Source: Liolophura sinensis (lineage: Eukaryota > Mollusca > Polyplacophora > Chitonida > Chitonidae). From it: a stretch of DNA of 64,000 bases. A program made the position numbers and the translations under genes. The stretch is from NCBI RefSeq assembly GCF_032854445.1, contig NC_088301.1:46805116-46869115 (forward strand), read 5' to 3'. Below, piece by piece: positions 14,145 through 27,825 of the stretch. Each line of letters starts with the position of its first letter. The first letter of the stretch is position 1. The notes beneath the pieces are model-generated. The model was not told the DNA's origin and did no database searches. It saw only the letters and a program-made list of their open reading frames with translations.

Positions 14145-14582
14145 CACTTTATCACACACATATTTTTTACAAATAATATTATAGCATACACAAAGGGGAA
14201 AACTTGCAATCCCGATCAAATAAATAACATAACACGACAAGTTATAATTATGTGTGAATAAAACGACTCAGTTCTGTTACACGTCTCCAACATGGTACAC
14301 TGTATTAAATTAAAGTGTGTAACAGTTTGTATTCAACTTCGACATGCATGTGAAGCACTGTGATATAGAGTCCGGAAGGTAGGTGGGAAGACTTAATCAA
14401 AATGTTTAAGGTCCATGGGAATTCAGCATAATGATGAATTGGTAAAATAATGGCCAGGTTTGCTCCAGGAACTTTCAGGAAACAAAAAATGGGTCAGCAC
14501 ATGCTTAATCACATGGTTCATCAGTAACTGCACATCGCGAATCGGCTCCTCAGTGATGACAGTTCGCCATATTAGAAAATTT

Positions 14583-16031
14583 TTACAACAGTTGAGGGAT
14601 AGAATATTTCTTGTTCATGTTACAGTTGTATCTTCGGCAGCAGCAGTTGATAGGGACGTAGAAAACTTGCTCTCTCATTTGGTAGTCTTCACAAATGACC
14701 ATGGCTGGCAGGTAGACGTACGTGTCAGGTTCACATCTGTATGTCTGGTAATACGGGAAAGGGTTGTAGTAGTCGCACTGGGAACTGCAAGTAAAAAATA
14801 ACAATGAGTAATACTGTCAACAGTGTCTATTCATTTTGTATCATGTTATAACAAATTTGCTCGCACATATAATGTTTCACCTTGAAATATGGGTTGTGAT
14901 AAACGTTCTGTCACTTACTTTGAGCATTCGTAATAGCTGAGGTCCATGGGCTCGACAACCTGACAGAAGGAACCATCGGCGTCCAAGGAGTATCGGATTT
15001 TCTTTTCCCTTGGTTGGCACATTTCGGAAAATTTTGTGGCAGCCAAGTACTCGGCACCAACTTCCCTGTAACAAAGGAAACAAATAACTTAAGTGACTCG
15101 TGGAAATACATATAAGGTAAATAGAGAGACAAAAAGGTAAGCAATAAAATCGCAAGTTTGTAAATATATGCCGTTCAATATCTGTAATTTAAAGTCCAGA
15201 GTCCAGAGTACTTATTAAATTCATATCATACATGTGTATAAGGCTCTTTATTGGGTGTCATATAAAGTGGTCGACGTATGTTTAACACCGATATTTAATA
15301 ATACTTAATATACGATGGTAACACGTTTTAGCTTACCTTTTGGTTCTGTTGTTATTTCTTGCTTGAGCAGCCTGCCTGTTTAGCGCGGCTCTTGTTGCGG
15401 ACGCCTCTACAACAGCTTTCCTTGCTGGATCTCGCTCCAGAGCTCTAGCGATAGCGGCACTTAAAAGGCAAATCAACAGGCATACTTACAACACTTTCAA
15501 AACACAGCCTTTATCTCACACAACATGTAAGGAACAGTAATTTGGCATGTTCAAACTTACAAATGTTTCCAAAATATAAATTTATTCATCAAGAACTTTT
15601 TTTTCATTTGTGTAATTTTAATTCATTTCATAATTATCCACAAACGACAGGGTAACTTACGCTGGGATTTCGCGTGGTTTGTCTAAAAAAAGGTCCTCGT
15701 CAATGATTTGGGGATCCCTGTACACTCCAGATTCCCGTAGATCACAGAACTGATACAACGTGCCCTGGCCCTGAACAAAGTAAGCCTGGGCGAAGCAGAC
15801 GACCACTAGCGCAACAAGTTTAATCTGAAATATACAAACATGCACATACTACATTGTATTTAGTGATAAAATATCTAGATACTTATTATACATATAAAAA
15901 GCTGTACACATAATTCACCGAAGATGCGCATACAATAAGTAGTTTCAATCTGAAACCAACTTTTGGTGTCAAGTGTACGGTAATTCGTTTACACTGAAAT
16001 TAGCTGTTTTCAGTCTTACCTGAAAAGCCAT
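14583..16031 (-). CDS. Gene A: secreted cystine-knot (Spaetzle/neurotrophin-like) prepropeptide, 215 aa, 5 exons
   Basis: Coding exons on the minus strand: 16031-16020, 15824-15661, 15459-15337, 15065-14919, 14784-14583, all with GT-AG introns of phase 0,2,2,2; the sum is 648 nt. The first exon codes only MAFQ; the signal peptide continues in exon 2 (KLVALVVVCFAQAYFVQG). The prodomain is Ala/Arg-rich and ends in a furin-type site R97-T-K-R100. The mature part (101-215) has cysteines at 116, 134, 147, 166, 180, 196, 197 and 203, plus two extra at 152 and 198, and ends with YVPINCCCRRYNC. Cysteine spacing and the VPxxCC strand recall the Spaetzle/coagulogen/neurotrophin cystine knot, so an extracellular, proteolytically activated dimeric ligand is inferred. 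Exon structure is identical to genes B and C. An IL-17-like knot is the main alternative. Gene model strong; family assignment moderate. Confidence 0.8.
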
Positions 16032-16089
16032 CTTGGATGTCTGGAAATCTAGTAAGACTATAACTGATATCTTGCTAGAAAACGAAGCG

Positions 16090-16096
16090 CTTTATA
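16090..16096 (-). promoter_or_regulatory. TATA box of gene A
   Basis: On the minus strand the sequence reads TATAAAG, about 60 bp upstream of the gene A start codon. A GC-rich GCTCCGCCC element (16122-16114) lies just upstream. Gene B has the same two elements at similar spacing. Confidence 0.6.
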
Positions 16097-16113
16097 TTAG
16101 AACAGCAACAGAG

Positions 16114-16122
16114 GGGCGGAGC
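16114..16122 (-). promoter_or_regulatory. GC-box-like element (GCTCCGCCC) upstream of gene A
   Basis: GCTCCGCCC lies about 26 bp upstream of the TATAAAG box, with TCTGTTGCTGTTCT between them. Gene B has GCTCCGCCC, then CAGTCTGTTCT, then ATAAATA. Resembles an Sp1/KLF site; function is inferred. Confidence 0.45.
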
Positions 16123-16624
16123 TTCAACGGCCGAATTTCTGTCTTCGGCGTTAATTCTCATTGGCCTAACCCTCCTCAAATCGCTATCAGGGCATTTTGA
16201 CGGCGCAGCAAAAAGGATCTCATGCAAGACAATCCTTCACCGCGATGCCTCAGGGGTTTAAACTACGTCAGACAAATCTAGTGAGATGAACGTGTTCTTT
16301 TTTTATATATATATTTTTAAATTTCTCCAGTAGTTCAAAAATTATTCAATAGCTCATTGATATTTTTTAACTCGTAAAGATCTATGATATTTTTAAATGT
16401 TCAGTGGTCGGAAGACAGAGTTAATGATCTGACTGTGTCCTTCCCAAACATTATTTTGCTTTCATATATACCTCTATAGCTCAGTGAGGATCAGGGTTAT
16501 TCCTTAACCGCAAATCATCATTAGTGGTTATGTAATGCGCGGAAACTTTACATTCACGTACTTAAAAATGCATCAAACGCCGTCACTGAACAGATCTGAA
16601 CCGGGTATTAATAACTAAAGTTAC

Positions 16625-16835
16625 AAATATGTGAAGGCACTCTTCTTGTGGGACTTCTTTATATGTTATCATATGATAGTCTTGGTAAGACTTCCTATAG
16701 AGAAAAACATCTTGTTACGCTTCCAGCAGCACCATTATGACAGTGAAAACGAGGTATGTTTCAAGGACATGTCTACATGTCTGATGCGAGATATATGTAG
16801 AACAGATCACAAACCAGGTAATAAACCAGGTGAAT
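16625..16835 (+). pseudogene. Possible eroded exon-4 relic of the cystine-knot family
   Basis: A plus-strand frame between genes A and B reads YDSENEVC followed by C-x12-C spacing (CFKDMSTCLMRDIC). Gene B exon 4 reads YSENEAC, also with C-x12-C (CYLFDEEEVIYWEC); an EK pair lies upstream in both. There is no matching exon 5, the inter-cysteine residues do not match, and the possible donor (CCAG|gtaata) is in a different phase. It may be a decayed fourth paralogue or a chance match. Confidence 0.25.
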
Positions 16836-17493
16836 GACTACATTAGTAGAAGAATAAAAGTTTTTAAAACTTACATCATCACAGAACAAATTAGGTTTGT
16901 AGAGCAAAATATGAAACTGTTTTTTCAGACTTTTTATTTTGAATGCATGCATTATTTGGCTTCAGCCAGAAAATAGCTACTGAAATTACATCGAGCAGCT
17001 TGCTATGCGGGTAGCAAAATATAGGGAATACTAAGTATAACCCGTGTACAGAATCCGACCTCGATATACATATTTGTTTAGTAACATGTTCTATAAAAAT
17101 TATAAAACTCCCACAAAAGAGAAAACAAATGTATGAAATAAAAGAGAAGAAAAAAAGTAGGCCATTACACGTCAGTTCGTGGGGAACCATATCAGAAATA
17201 TGATACCAGTGCCTTCATTATCAATTGGATGAAAACAGAATGACGAAGTAGCAAATTCAACCCGTCTCAAAAACGTAAAATCAGTCAAGTGAAGAGAAAT
17301 TTTTCTGTGTATATACGATCAGCAGTTTTAACGGGATAGCCGGGAGCTGCTTTCACCTCGCTCTGTTTCATTCGTTAAAATAACTTGATACAAACCTAAA
17401 TATTAAAAAAAAAACAAATTGCTGTACCAAACACATTTTTAAAACTGCAGTTCAACCTCATTGGAGAACGTAGACTGACATCTCTGAACATCA

Positions 17494-17528
17494 GGCTCCG
17501 CCCACATCAGTCTGTTCTCCACATAAAT
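17494..17528 (+). promoter_or_regulatory. Core promoter of gene B (GC element plus TATA-like ATAAATA)
   Basis: GGCTCCGCCC at 17494-17503 is followed by CAGTCTGTTCTCC and the TATA-like ATAAATA at about 17523, some 80 bp before the gene B start. Order and spacing match the promoter of gene A, which supports both start-codon choices. Confidence 0.5.
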
Positions 17529-17604
17529 ACCGAGGCTAAACCGTGTATATGTCAGTAAACGATTCATTCTTACTGTTTTCCAAGCGTCATTTCTAATTCA
17601 GAAA

Positions 17605-19794
<2,190 letters not shown>

Positions 19795-20221
19795 GCAAGC
19801 AAGCAAACTAAAATTAGTGAGACTGTAATCTTGCCCTCAAGTTAACCTAATTGTTGAAAGAACTGATGGGTCTTTCTAAAACCATTCATATCGGGGTTTC
19901 TTCATAAACCCTAACATTCGGACCTATGTTTTGTGAATAAGCCAGTCAATGAATACCATTTTCAAGGGCTTCAACATTGTCCTCGTAGACATACTAGGCT
20001 GCATGGCCTAGAAAGCCTGAATAACGATATGCAAAATATTAACAACCTACGGTGTTTTCCCAAAACGTAGCATTATATTTTTTCCTCACTTCATGTAATT
20101 TAAATCAAACACATGCGGATTTTTGTGACAAACTATGTATTATTTATTGAATGTTGTAGATACGATTATGCTACATATGTTGCGATTATTTAATATTGTA
20201 TTCTATGACATTGTGATTATT

Positions 20222-20227
20222 ATTAAA
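20222..20227 (+). terminator. Candidate polyadenylation signal of gene B (ATTAAA)
   Basis: ATTAAA about 430 nt past the gene B stop, in a T-rich context. A variant hexamer; no other evidence. Confidence 0.25.
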
Positions 20228-20405
20228 ATGTTAACAACTCGGAAAAAAATGTTATCTCTTTCATTTCTAAGACATCACTGGGTTTGTTGAGTCTCTATTA
20301 CCTGTATCATAATCACTTTTCTTTAACGAAGGATGTGTGAAATAAGTAAATGCTTTTGTAACAAAAGAAAAGCAGCAGGTGGAAAACAACAGCCTAAGTT
20401 GTTTT

Positions 20406-20545
20406 GATTTATTTATTTATTCGATTGGTGTTTTGCGCTGTACTCAAGAATATTTCACTTATACATCGGCAGCCAGCATTATGGTGGAGGGAACAAAGCA
20501 GAGCCCGGGGAAACCCACGGCCATCTGCATGTTACCTGAGTTGTT
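20406..20545 (-). repeat. SINE-like element, family 1
   Basis: Reverse orientation: (ATTT)n, GATTGGTGTTTTGCGCTGTA, CTCAAGAATATTTCACTTAT, CGGCAGCCAGCATTATGG, ending GGCCATCTGCATG. Confidence 0.8.
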
Positions 20546-20724
20546 TTGAACAAACCTACATTTTGGTGTATGCAAATTTACTGTTTTCTTCGGCACAATG
20601 TAGAATCTTGATATAGGAGTCTAGAAAAATATGAGTTAAATACAAACTTTGAAAGCACTCACGCACTATTAATAAAGGTGTGATGACAAAAGGTTCATTC
20701 TCCTTTGTGACTAAGAATTATGAA

Positions 20725-20810
20725 TTATTTATTTATTTATATGACTGGAGTTTTACGCCGTACTCAAGATTATTTCACTGATGGTTGCCAATGCGGGAAA
20801 ACCATCGGTT
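20725..20810 (-). repeat. Truncated SINE, family 1
   Basis: (ATTT)n then GACTGGAGTTTTACGCCGTA and CTCAAGATTATTTCACT; the body is lost after about 70 bp. Confidence 0.65.
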
Positions 20811-22439
20811 AGTTAATGACAGACGAATTATGAACAAATCCACTACCATCCGCTGGTTGCAGGCAGACGAATCATGAACCAAGTGCATTATTAGGAGTGA
20901 ACGGTACGTCTGATTATGAATCCACACTTTGGTTTATTCAAAGCTGAAAAGAGACGACTTTGCATTAAGTGGAAGGCTTTTTACATGGTACAGTGATCAC
21001 GAATATTGCGCACATCAGCAAATGTTCTAGCTTACATAGAAGCCTAACAGGCGTCATGCTCCGCCTGTTATCTTGTTGCCGGAAAAAAATATCTCAAAAC
21101 GAATGTGCAAGCATATCCTGTTCAGTTTAGCTGGTCAGCGAAATTTGTTCTTGCTTTATGCAAGGTAGATCTATTAAGAAAATCTCATGACACAGTCACA
21201 CCAGAATGTGACAGGACGGCCCTATAACGAATCAGTAACTATAATGTGATCTTTTTACCTTGTTACTGGTTGGAAGACAAGGCAAACTAGATAGGTTTCA
21301 CAACTAGTGAAGGCTAACAAACTGTCTCAGTGAGGGCCAAGTATATACAAAGCTGGCTCTAATCGGTGTAAGATCAGTGTGCCTGGAGGTATATACAGGT
21401 ATTGGTGAACTTCGATCCGTTCTTGCAGATCATTCTGGTCGATTCAAATGAACACAGTGTCATGCAGCCAGGTTCTATGTGTGCATAAATACAGTACTAT
21501 TTAATATATGCAGTGACTGTGGCTGTGGGTCTCATAGTGATGAAGGTGTGATAATGGACTTACCACATATAGCTACAGAGGGAAAGCTAAAATAATTGGC
21601 CAGTCATGTGCTGCATGTTTATATGCGAATCCTTGGTTAACGATTACAGAGAGAAAGTCAATAAAAACGACTTTTTTTGCCTTTCAAGGTAGAAGGTATA
21701 CACTGTCGTTTACAAATGCTGCTACCATTTATACTCCACGCGTACGGCTTCGTTCATTATTCGCAGGCAAATATTATGGTAATTTCAAGTTTTGATTTAA
21801 ATCAAAACCAGCTGTGTGGAATGAAGGTCGACAGCATGCAGATATAAAGGACATCATCATGGAGAGTAAAATCAAAGCAGCGTCGAAAGCATGATAGCTG
21901 GCAAATGCTCACACATTAACGATGTAAGACGACCTCTTGTCGATTTACCTGTAATAAGGTTTTATTTTAACTGGTCAGGTAAATGGCAAAACAGTACGGC
22001 ATCCCCTACAGCACCATGGCCTATGCATAAAGCCAAATTTTAAAGCTCATTTTTGTAACCTAGAAATAATTTTGACTGTAAGCTCTATAATTTTAGTCAC
22101 TGTCATGACAATGAACACAGATTTGTTATTTTAAAATTAAAAGTGAAGGAATGGTCACAAATTCATTAAGACAAACAGTTCTGAAGTTAAGTTCTGTACT
22201 AAGAAGTTAGGTACTGTGTTAAGACTGTTAGTACTTCACTATCCATCCTGGGAACAGTGGTTCTATATAAGATAACTTTGTTATTTTCCCTCATTGACCA
22301 ATAAAATGATTGTTCGAATTTTTCTTTAGGCAACACTTGATGTTTCTTGTGCCCCTCTATCAAACACTATACCTCCATAACTGAACGTTTTAAACTTTTG
22401 ACATGCAAGTCCGTAATAGCACTGTTAGTTTTGATAGAC

Positions 22440-22775
22440 ACCGATCACAATAGCACAGATGGTAAATCGTCCGCTTCGGGAGAAATACATTCAGGGTCAA
22501 TCTTGGGTCGGGTCACATCTAAGAGGAGTTGTAGCTTTCTCGCTTGGCGTTCAGCGTTAAGGGGATAGTGCAACGACTGGTATAATGGCTCGGGCGGGGT
22601 ACCTTACTTGCCTTCGGTAAGGCGTCTCAGTGAAGCAGCAATAGATAAAAGAGTGGTGGAAATCCGTCCTGCAGCAAGGAGGCACATTACATGCAGTCTA
22701 AGGATTTTTCGTCGTCATATGACTGAAAAATTGTTAAGTACGACGTTAAACCCCAAGCACTCACTCACTCACCTT
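22440..22775 (+). repeat. tRNA-derived SINE, family 2, with (ACTC)n tail
   Basis: The head has tRNA promoter-like boxes (ATGGTAAATCGTCCG; CAGGGTCAATC). The end is AAATTGTTAAGTACGACGTT, then AAACCCCAAG and ACTCACTCACTCAC. A related element lies at 56.6 kb in reverse and a decayed one at 33.2 kb. Confidence 0.7.
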
Positions 22776-24004
22776 TGATAGACAGAGCTTGACCCCCTAC
22801 TGATTGATTTTAAGAATATACTGTGGACACGTGTAGATTAAGAATTGTATACCTTGAACTAGTGAAAGCAATAAACTAAATAATGAATATGCCATAAATT
22901 TTTGGGTGAAGGCAGCCACGATGCAGCCCTACAAGAGGATGTTGTGAACTGGTTTGGCTTGAAAATGTTGACACGATGGGTATGAGGAATTCAACAATGT
23001 TGTTGACTATCCATATGTCAAGCAGCTTAGTTATAACGAAATACTTCAACCATATATCTCATGTCGGGAGCTTTAATTGCACTCAAGCACTAAACATAGG
23101 AACAAATGAATGTCCTGGAATACTACTGAGGTTCCAGATGTGTCTAGGCCTGCCTTGGTTTGGAAATCAAACAGTTCTGTAAGCAACACGGAAGCTCACA
23201 ACGTTTTCATGCATTTACGAACGTAGTTACTTTTTACTGATTGTTGGCAGCCTATGTGTTTTGCTAGATTTTTCCGCTGACTCTATTTTCTTAAGTTATC
23301 TCCTGTCATCATGACATTTTGTACCGTCGATCTGCATCTCTGATGTGCTATGGCTTAAGCTGTTGACTAGCCTGTCTGGGTATCAAGTTGGGCCTCTCCC
23401 AAAATTATGCTGTTGATCATACTTACATTACTTTAACACTTATATGGCCATAATCAGTTAAGATAACCAGCTACTGCAATATAACATTGCACTAGAATAG
23501 GTCTTGGAAAATTTCGAAACAGCACGAATGTTTTTGTTTAAAGCTTTCAAGGGACATAACTCGACACACGCTTTTGTTCACAGCGGTTGCGCCGCGTTTT
23601 TGAAGAAAACTGTAGGTTAACACCAAGCTGCACAAATACTTCACTCAAAAAACTACGAACACAGCGTTACATTGTGATAATCTATCATTCTAGAGGAATG
23701 ACGCTCAATGAGAAATATGTGCCAGTCCTTGCCAAGAGCACAAGTTCATACCAGACGTTTGACATGGGCTTTTAATATTCACCATTTCTTAGTGTTCATA
23801 GGAGCTTTAGTGACAATAAGCAGTGCACAGTCATGTTGGACCGCCTATGCACTTTCCACGACAGTTGAAATCTGTAAGTCAGCAACTTAGTAAGCGTATG
23901 TGGTTTACCTTGGGCACTCCGATGTGTACATGTAACTGAAAAACTGAATATGACGTTATGCAACAATCAGTCTAGTCTATAGGTTATCAATAGATTTAAT
24001 TGAA

Positions 24005-24115
24005 ATAGAGCATAGAGAGTAATACCAGAGCAGCGACGACCGTGTGATAGCGACAAATCATCACACGTAACCGGCGAAAAACGGCTTCTGGTCAATTTTC
24101 AGGCTTAAGCAGACT
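24005..24115 (+). repeat. Interspersed repeat (CCAGAGCAGCGACGACCGTG family)
   Basis: Similar text occurs at 37580-37690 (CCAGAGCAGTGACAACAGTG) and 45978-46070 (CCAGGCCAGCGCCGATAGTG), each followed by a CCGAGGG- or CCCGG-like box and a fragment of a tRNA-like head. Probably a SINE family. Confidence 0.45.
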
Positions 24116-24199
24116 TAGGTAAAAAAAAAAAGATTAGGTAAATGGCGATGTTAATAGCAATTTATTAAACGTTACTGGTCTAAAATTTCTCAAATCCCC

Positions 24200-25285
24200 C
24201 TGTTGTGATCACATTTATCATAAAATAACATTAAAACCACGTCATAGTCATACTGAACATGGCGGTATGTTGACCACAACAGTGAAAATGGTAGTATCTT
24301 TACCACAATTGCATCTTGAAAGTGGTTATACCGTGATGCTAATAGCACCATACAGATCTTGACTGCATGTTGAACACTGTTATATCTTGACGGCAACAGC
24401 ATTTTGATCATTTCAGTGTCTTGAACGAGGTAGTATCTTGAACATGATTGTATATTGAACATTATTGCATATTGAGCAATGCAGCATCTTGGCTATAACA
24501 ACTCCTTGAACATGGTGTTATCTTAACCACAACAGTATTTTGGACATGGCAGTATCATGACCATAACCATGGTTCTGCCAATAGCGTGTTGAAATGGGTT
24601 GTATCTTGGTGGTCTGTTGACAACAACTGCATTTTGGGCATGGTGGTATCTTGACTGCAACAGCATCTTGATCATAATCTTGACTATGATAACATCTTGG
24701 GCATGTAGTATCTTGAACATAGTGGTATCTTGGCCAAAACAGCATCTTGATCATTGTATCACCATGTCCACTCACCTTGCGTCAGTGCATGGTTCCTGAA
24801 GTTTAAAATGACAAATTTCTAGTTGTATAAGAGGTTGAATTCAAACCTGTAGACCATAAAAAAATCTTGATATACAACATACACAGATCACTACATTATA
24901 ACATGAAATAAAACATACGATGAAATGGATGAGTGATATTATGGAAAGCATTTTGAGCATGGTGGTATCGACCACAGCATCTTCTTGAACATGGTTGAAT
25001 TTTGACCACAATACCACCTTGAACAAGGTCGACTTTTGACTACAACAACATCTTGAACATGGCGGTATCTTGATCACAGCAACATCTTGAACATGGTGGT
25101 ATTTTGATCACAACAGCATCCTGAACATGGTGGTATTTTGATCACAACAGCATCTTGAACATGGTGGTATTTTGACCACAACTGCATTTTGAACATGATG
25201 GTGTGTTGACCACAACTGCATCTTGAACATGATGGTATGTTAATCACAACAGTATCTTGAACATGGTAGTATCTTGACCGTATAT
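24200..25285. repeat. 34-bp minisatellite array, interrupted
   Basis: Units share CATCTTGAACATGGTGGTA and GACCACAACAG with a 34-bp period, clearest at 25060-25280 and more degenerate towards 24200. A block at about 24756-24945 is unrelated to the array and matches 27661-27825. Minus-strand frames across it are repeat artefacts. Confidence 0.9.
24756..24945. repeat. Duplicated segment, copy 1 (inside the minisatellite)
   Basis: Aligns with 27661-27825 over CTCACCTTGCGTCA-TGCATGG, TCTTGATATA-AACATA-ACA, AACATGAAATA-AACAT and TGAAATGGATGAGTGAT. Copy 1 has about 25 extra bases. Confidence 0.8.
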
Positions 25286-26894
25286 TTACATATTAAAGAC
25301 TTTAGTATCCAAACCAATTTTAATTCATTTCACCTATTTTACCAAAATATGTAGTTAACAAATTTAATTGGTTCTACACAAAGGTCAGTTGTGTGTACAT
25401 ATTCAATGGCCATTTTACAAAGACCACATCGATTTCGGGTATCTTGGTTGAATAGAAAGATAAATATTTATTATAGGCTTGGGGCATTTTGTTATACCTC
25501 TGATGCAGTTAACAATAAATAATAAAGAACAAGTAGCTACATATTTTGATCAATGAAATGGAACGAAACTATACTGTATGAAGAATATTCCATTGAAGGT
25601 TTCTAAAATTTTACGATGTGTGCTGTTTTTCTCTCATAAGTAAATATGTATGGACTGAGTGTCAAGAGTCTCTTGCACTACCTCCAATGTAATAACCTCA
25701 GACCAGGGAGCTCTGTATTCCGTTGACGGATTCCCATTGCTAGATATTTTTTTTTGAAATCCTTAACTCTCAACAAGCTTATCAAAAACATGTTCACTCT
25801 AGATTGGTTATGTACAAATTAAAACGTATGTCTAAAATCTGAACATAATCATGTTTATTTCAGATCCAGATTTTTGATCAATATGTGGTAAAAAAAAATA
25901 TAATTATAGCTCGGCTATAATGGGGTTTATGCAAAAACAAACACTTGAAGTTATCTCTTTTTATAAGTCTCAGATAAGCTCTGATATCAGCCGTCAACCA
26001 AAATGAACGTTCCAGGTCAATTCCAAAAACGACGTTTAACACAAACCACCAAAAAAATAAGAAAGTATATATTTACAAAGTTAGAACGGAACCACGCAAA
26101 CAGATGCAGACAACAGTTTTTGATGACGTAGGAAAGATGCTATGTATAATCTAGGCGAATAAGTGACATCAGTATTCAAATAGTACCATTCTAATACAAA
26201 AATGGCCAATAATAAATATGTATCTCAGTTGAGCTTTGATTACATCTGTTCATATTGTTATTATACATAAATTATACTCATTGTAGAATTTAAGAAACTT
26301 AGAGTGAAGCTGTTTGCTGGAATAGCTTATTTGCAGTAACATCTTGTCACGTTTACTGAAACGGTCACACAACACACAGGATCTAACAAATACTTCTAGG
26401 CGAGATAGGTACACTGCATATGAGGGCATTACGGTATACTGTAAGTAAGGGTAATTTATAATGTCAAAATTGAACTCTTGTCATAAAGTCTGAGAGAGAG
26501 AAAACCGTTTTGATCTTTGTTCTGATATAGTCTACAATATTAATAGTTCTAATATACCATGTGGTTTCATTGTCTAAGGTCGCGCTACACGTCACAGTGG
26601 ACAAATTCATGTCAATAAATTCCATCCATCTCACCCTTATCTTTGTACAGCTATTCTAGCTTACTGTAGATTTGTGGCCTTTTCCCGCACCCGCCCTGAG
26701 CGAAATTCAAAATTACTAATTTCTCTTGTAAATTTAAATGCAAAAGGCAACACTTGTCTTCAGTAATTCCCTGACTTTTATAATCACCTTAATCATCAAA
26801 CTCGTTTTTTCGTAAATCTAGCTCGCCTCTGACCATAGTTGTCCTTTGCATAAATATATTAGATACGTAGTTAACGACGTATTCAATATCTTTT

Positions 26895-26990
26895 CATTTA
26901 TCGTTATTTATTTGATTGGTGTTTGACACGGTAGGCCAGTATTCTCAATAATATTTTTTCTATGCGGTGGTGGCGAGGCTGATGTGTGTA
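26895..26990 (-). repeat. Decayed SINE, family 1
   Basis: TTATTTATTTGATTGGTGTT and CGGTGGTGGCGAGGCTGATG retain the outline of the reverse family 1 element. Confidence 0.5.
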
Positions 26991-27660
26991 GGAAAAAGGT
27001 ATGCTAGCGGTAAATCAGCGTCCATGATCCAGATATATCATGCAAACTTCCTTAAAACCTGACATAAATCAGCAGTCAAACCTGCGAGTCCAGTGGTCAT
27101 CTATCACTTAATCTTTATTTTATTGGCATGTTTTGTCACATATTGTCCTTTGACAGGAAATCATTTAGTTTATTTTTCTCCACATATTTGGCAACATGTA
27201 AATAGTTTTAAATTATTTGAATAGCGATATTTAACACGAACAAATATAGCCATTGTTCTGAAATGAGTTGTATTATTTATCAAAATGATGCCCCAGTTGT
27301 ACTGTATATAAGATTTAAAATTATTTGATTTTACCGTTGTTCTCTTTCAAGGTTGATGGCATTTCCGTTCTCTGTGACGCTGTGAGCTACAATTGACCTT
27401 CATACGAAAAGGCTATGCTGTAGCTGTTTATGGCCAACACCCTTACCGTGTGGAAGAGAACACTAAACACAGCCTGGTACCTGCTGGTAGAACTGATTTC
27501 AGGTGTGTAAATCAGTGGTATATGAGCACATCTCCTTTCAACAAATATTTCCTGTAAAACATTCGTCAATCTGAGAAGTAACTATAGAGCAACAAAAGCC
27601 ACATATACGAGGTGTTGTGATTAATTAATTTCGTGCAGGATTTAATCAGGTTGTTCACCC

Positions 27661-27825
27661 TGTATCACTCACCTTGCGTCACTGCATGGTTCCTAAGTTT
27701 GAAATGACACATTTGACGACCACAAAAGAATTGACATAAAAAATTCTTGATATAAAACATATACAGCTCACTCCATAATAACATGAAATAGAACATGTAA
27801 TGAAATGGATGAGTGATTCTATGGA
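27661..27825. repeat. Duplicated segment, copy 2
   Basis: Partner of 24756-24945, here outside any tandem array. Confidence 0.8.

Noticed and set aside
24190..25077. Several frames with repeated CPRC or MLFQ-like words
   Set aside because: Products of the 34-bp minisatellite, not a repeat protein: frames shift between units and there are no splice sites or start context.
24200..25285. CRISPR-like array
   Set aside because: Units are contiguous without unique spacers, and the window is eukaryotic.
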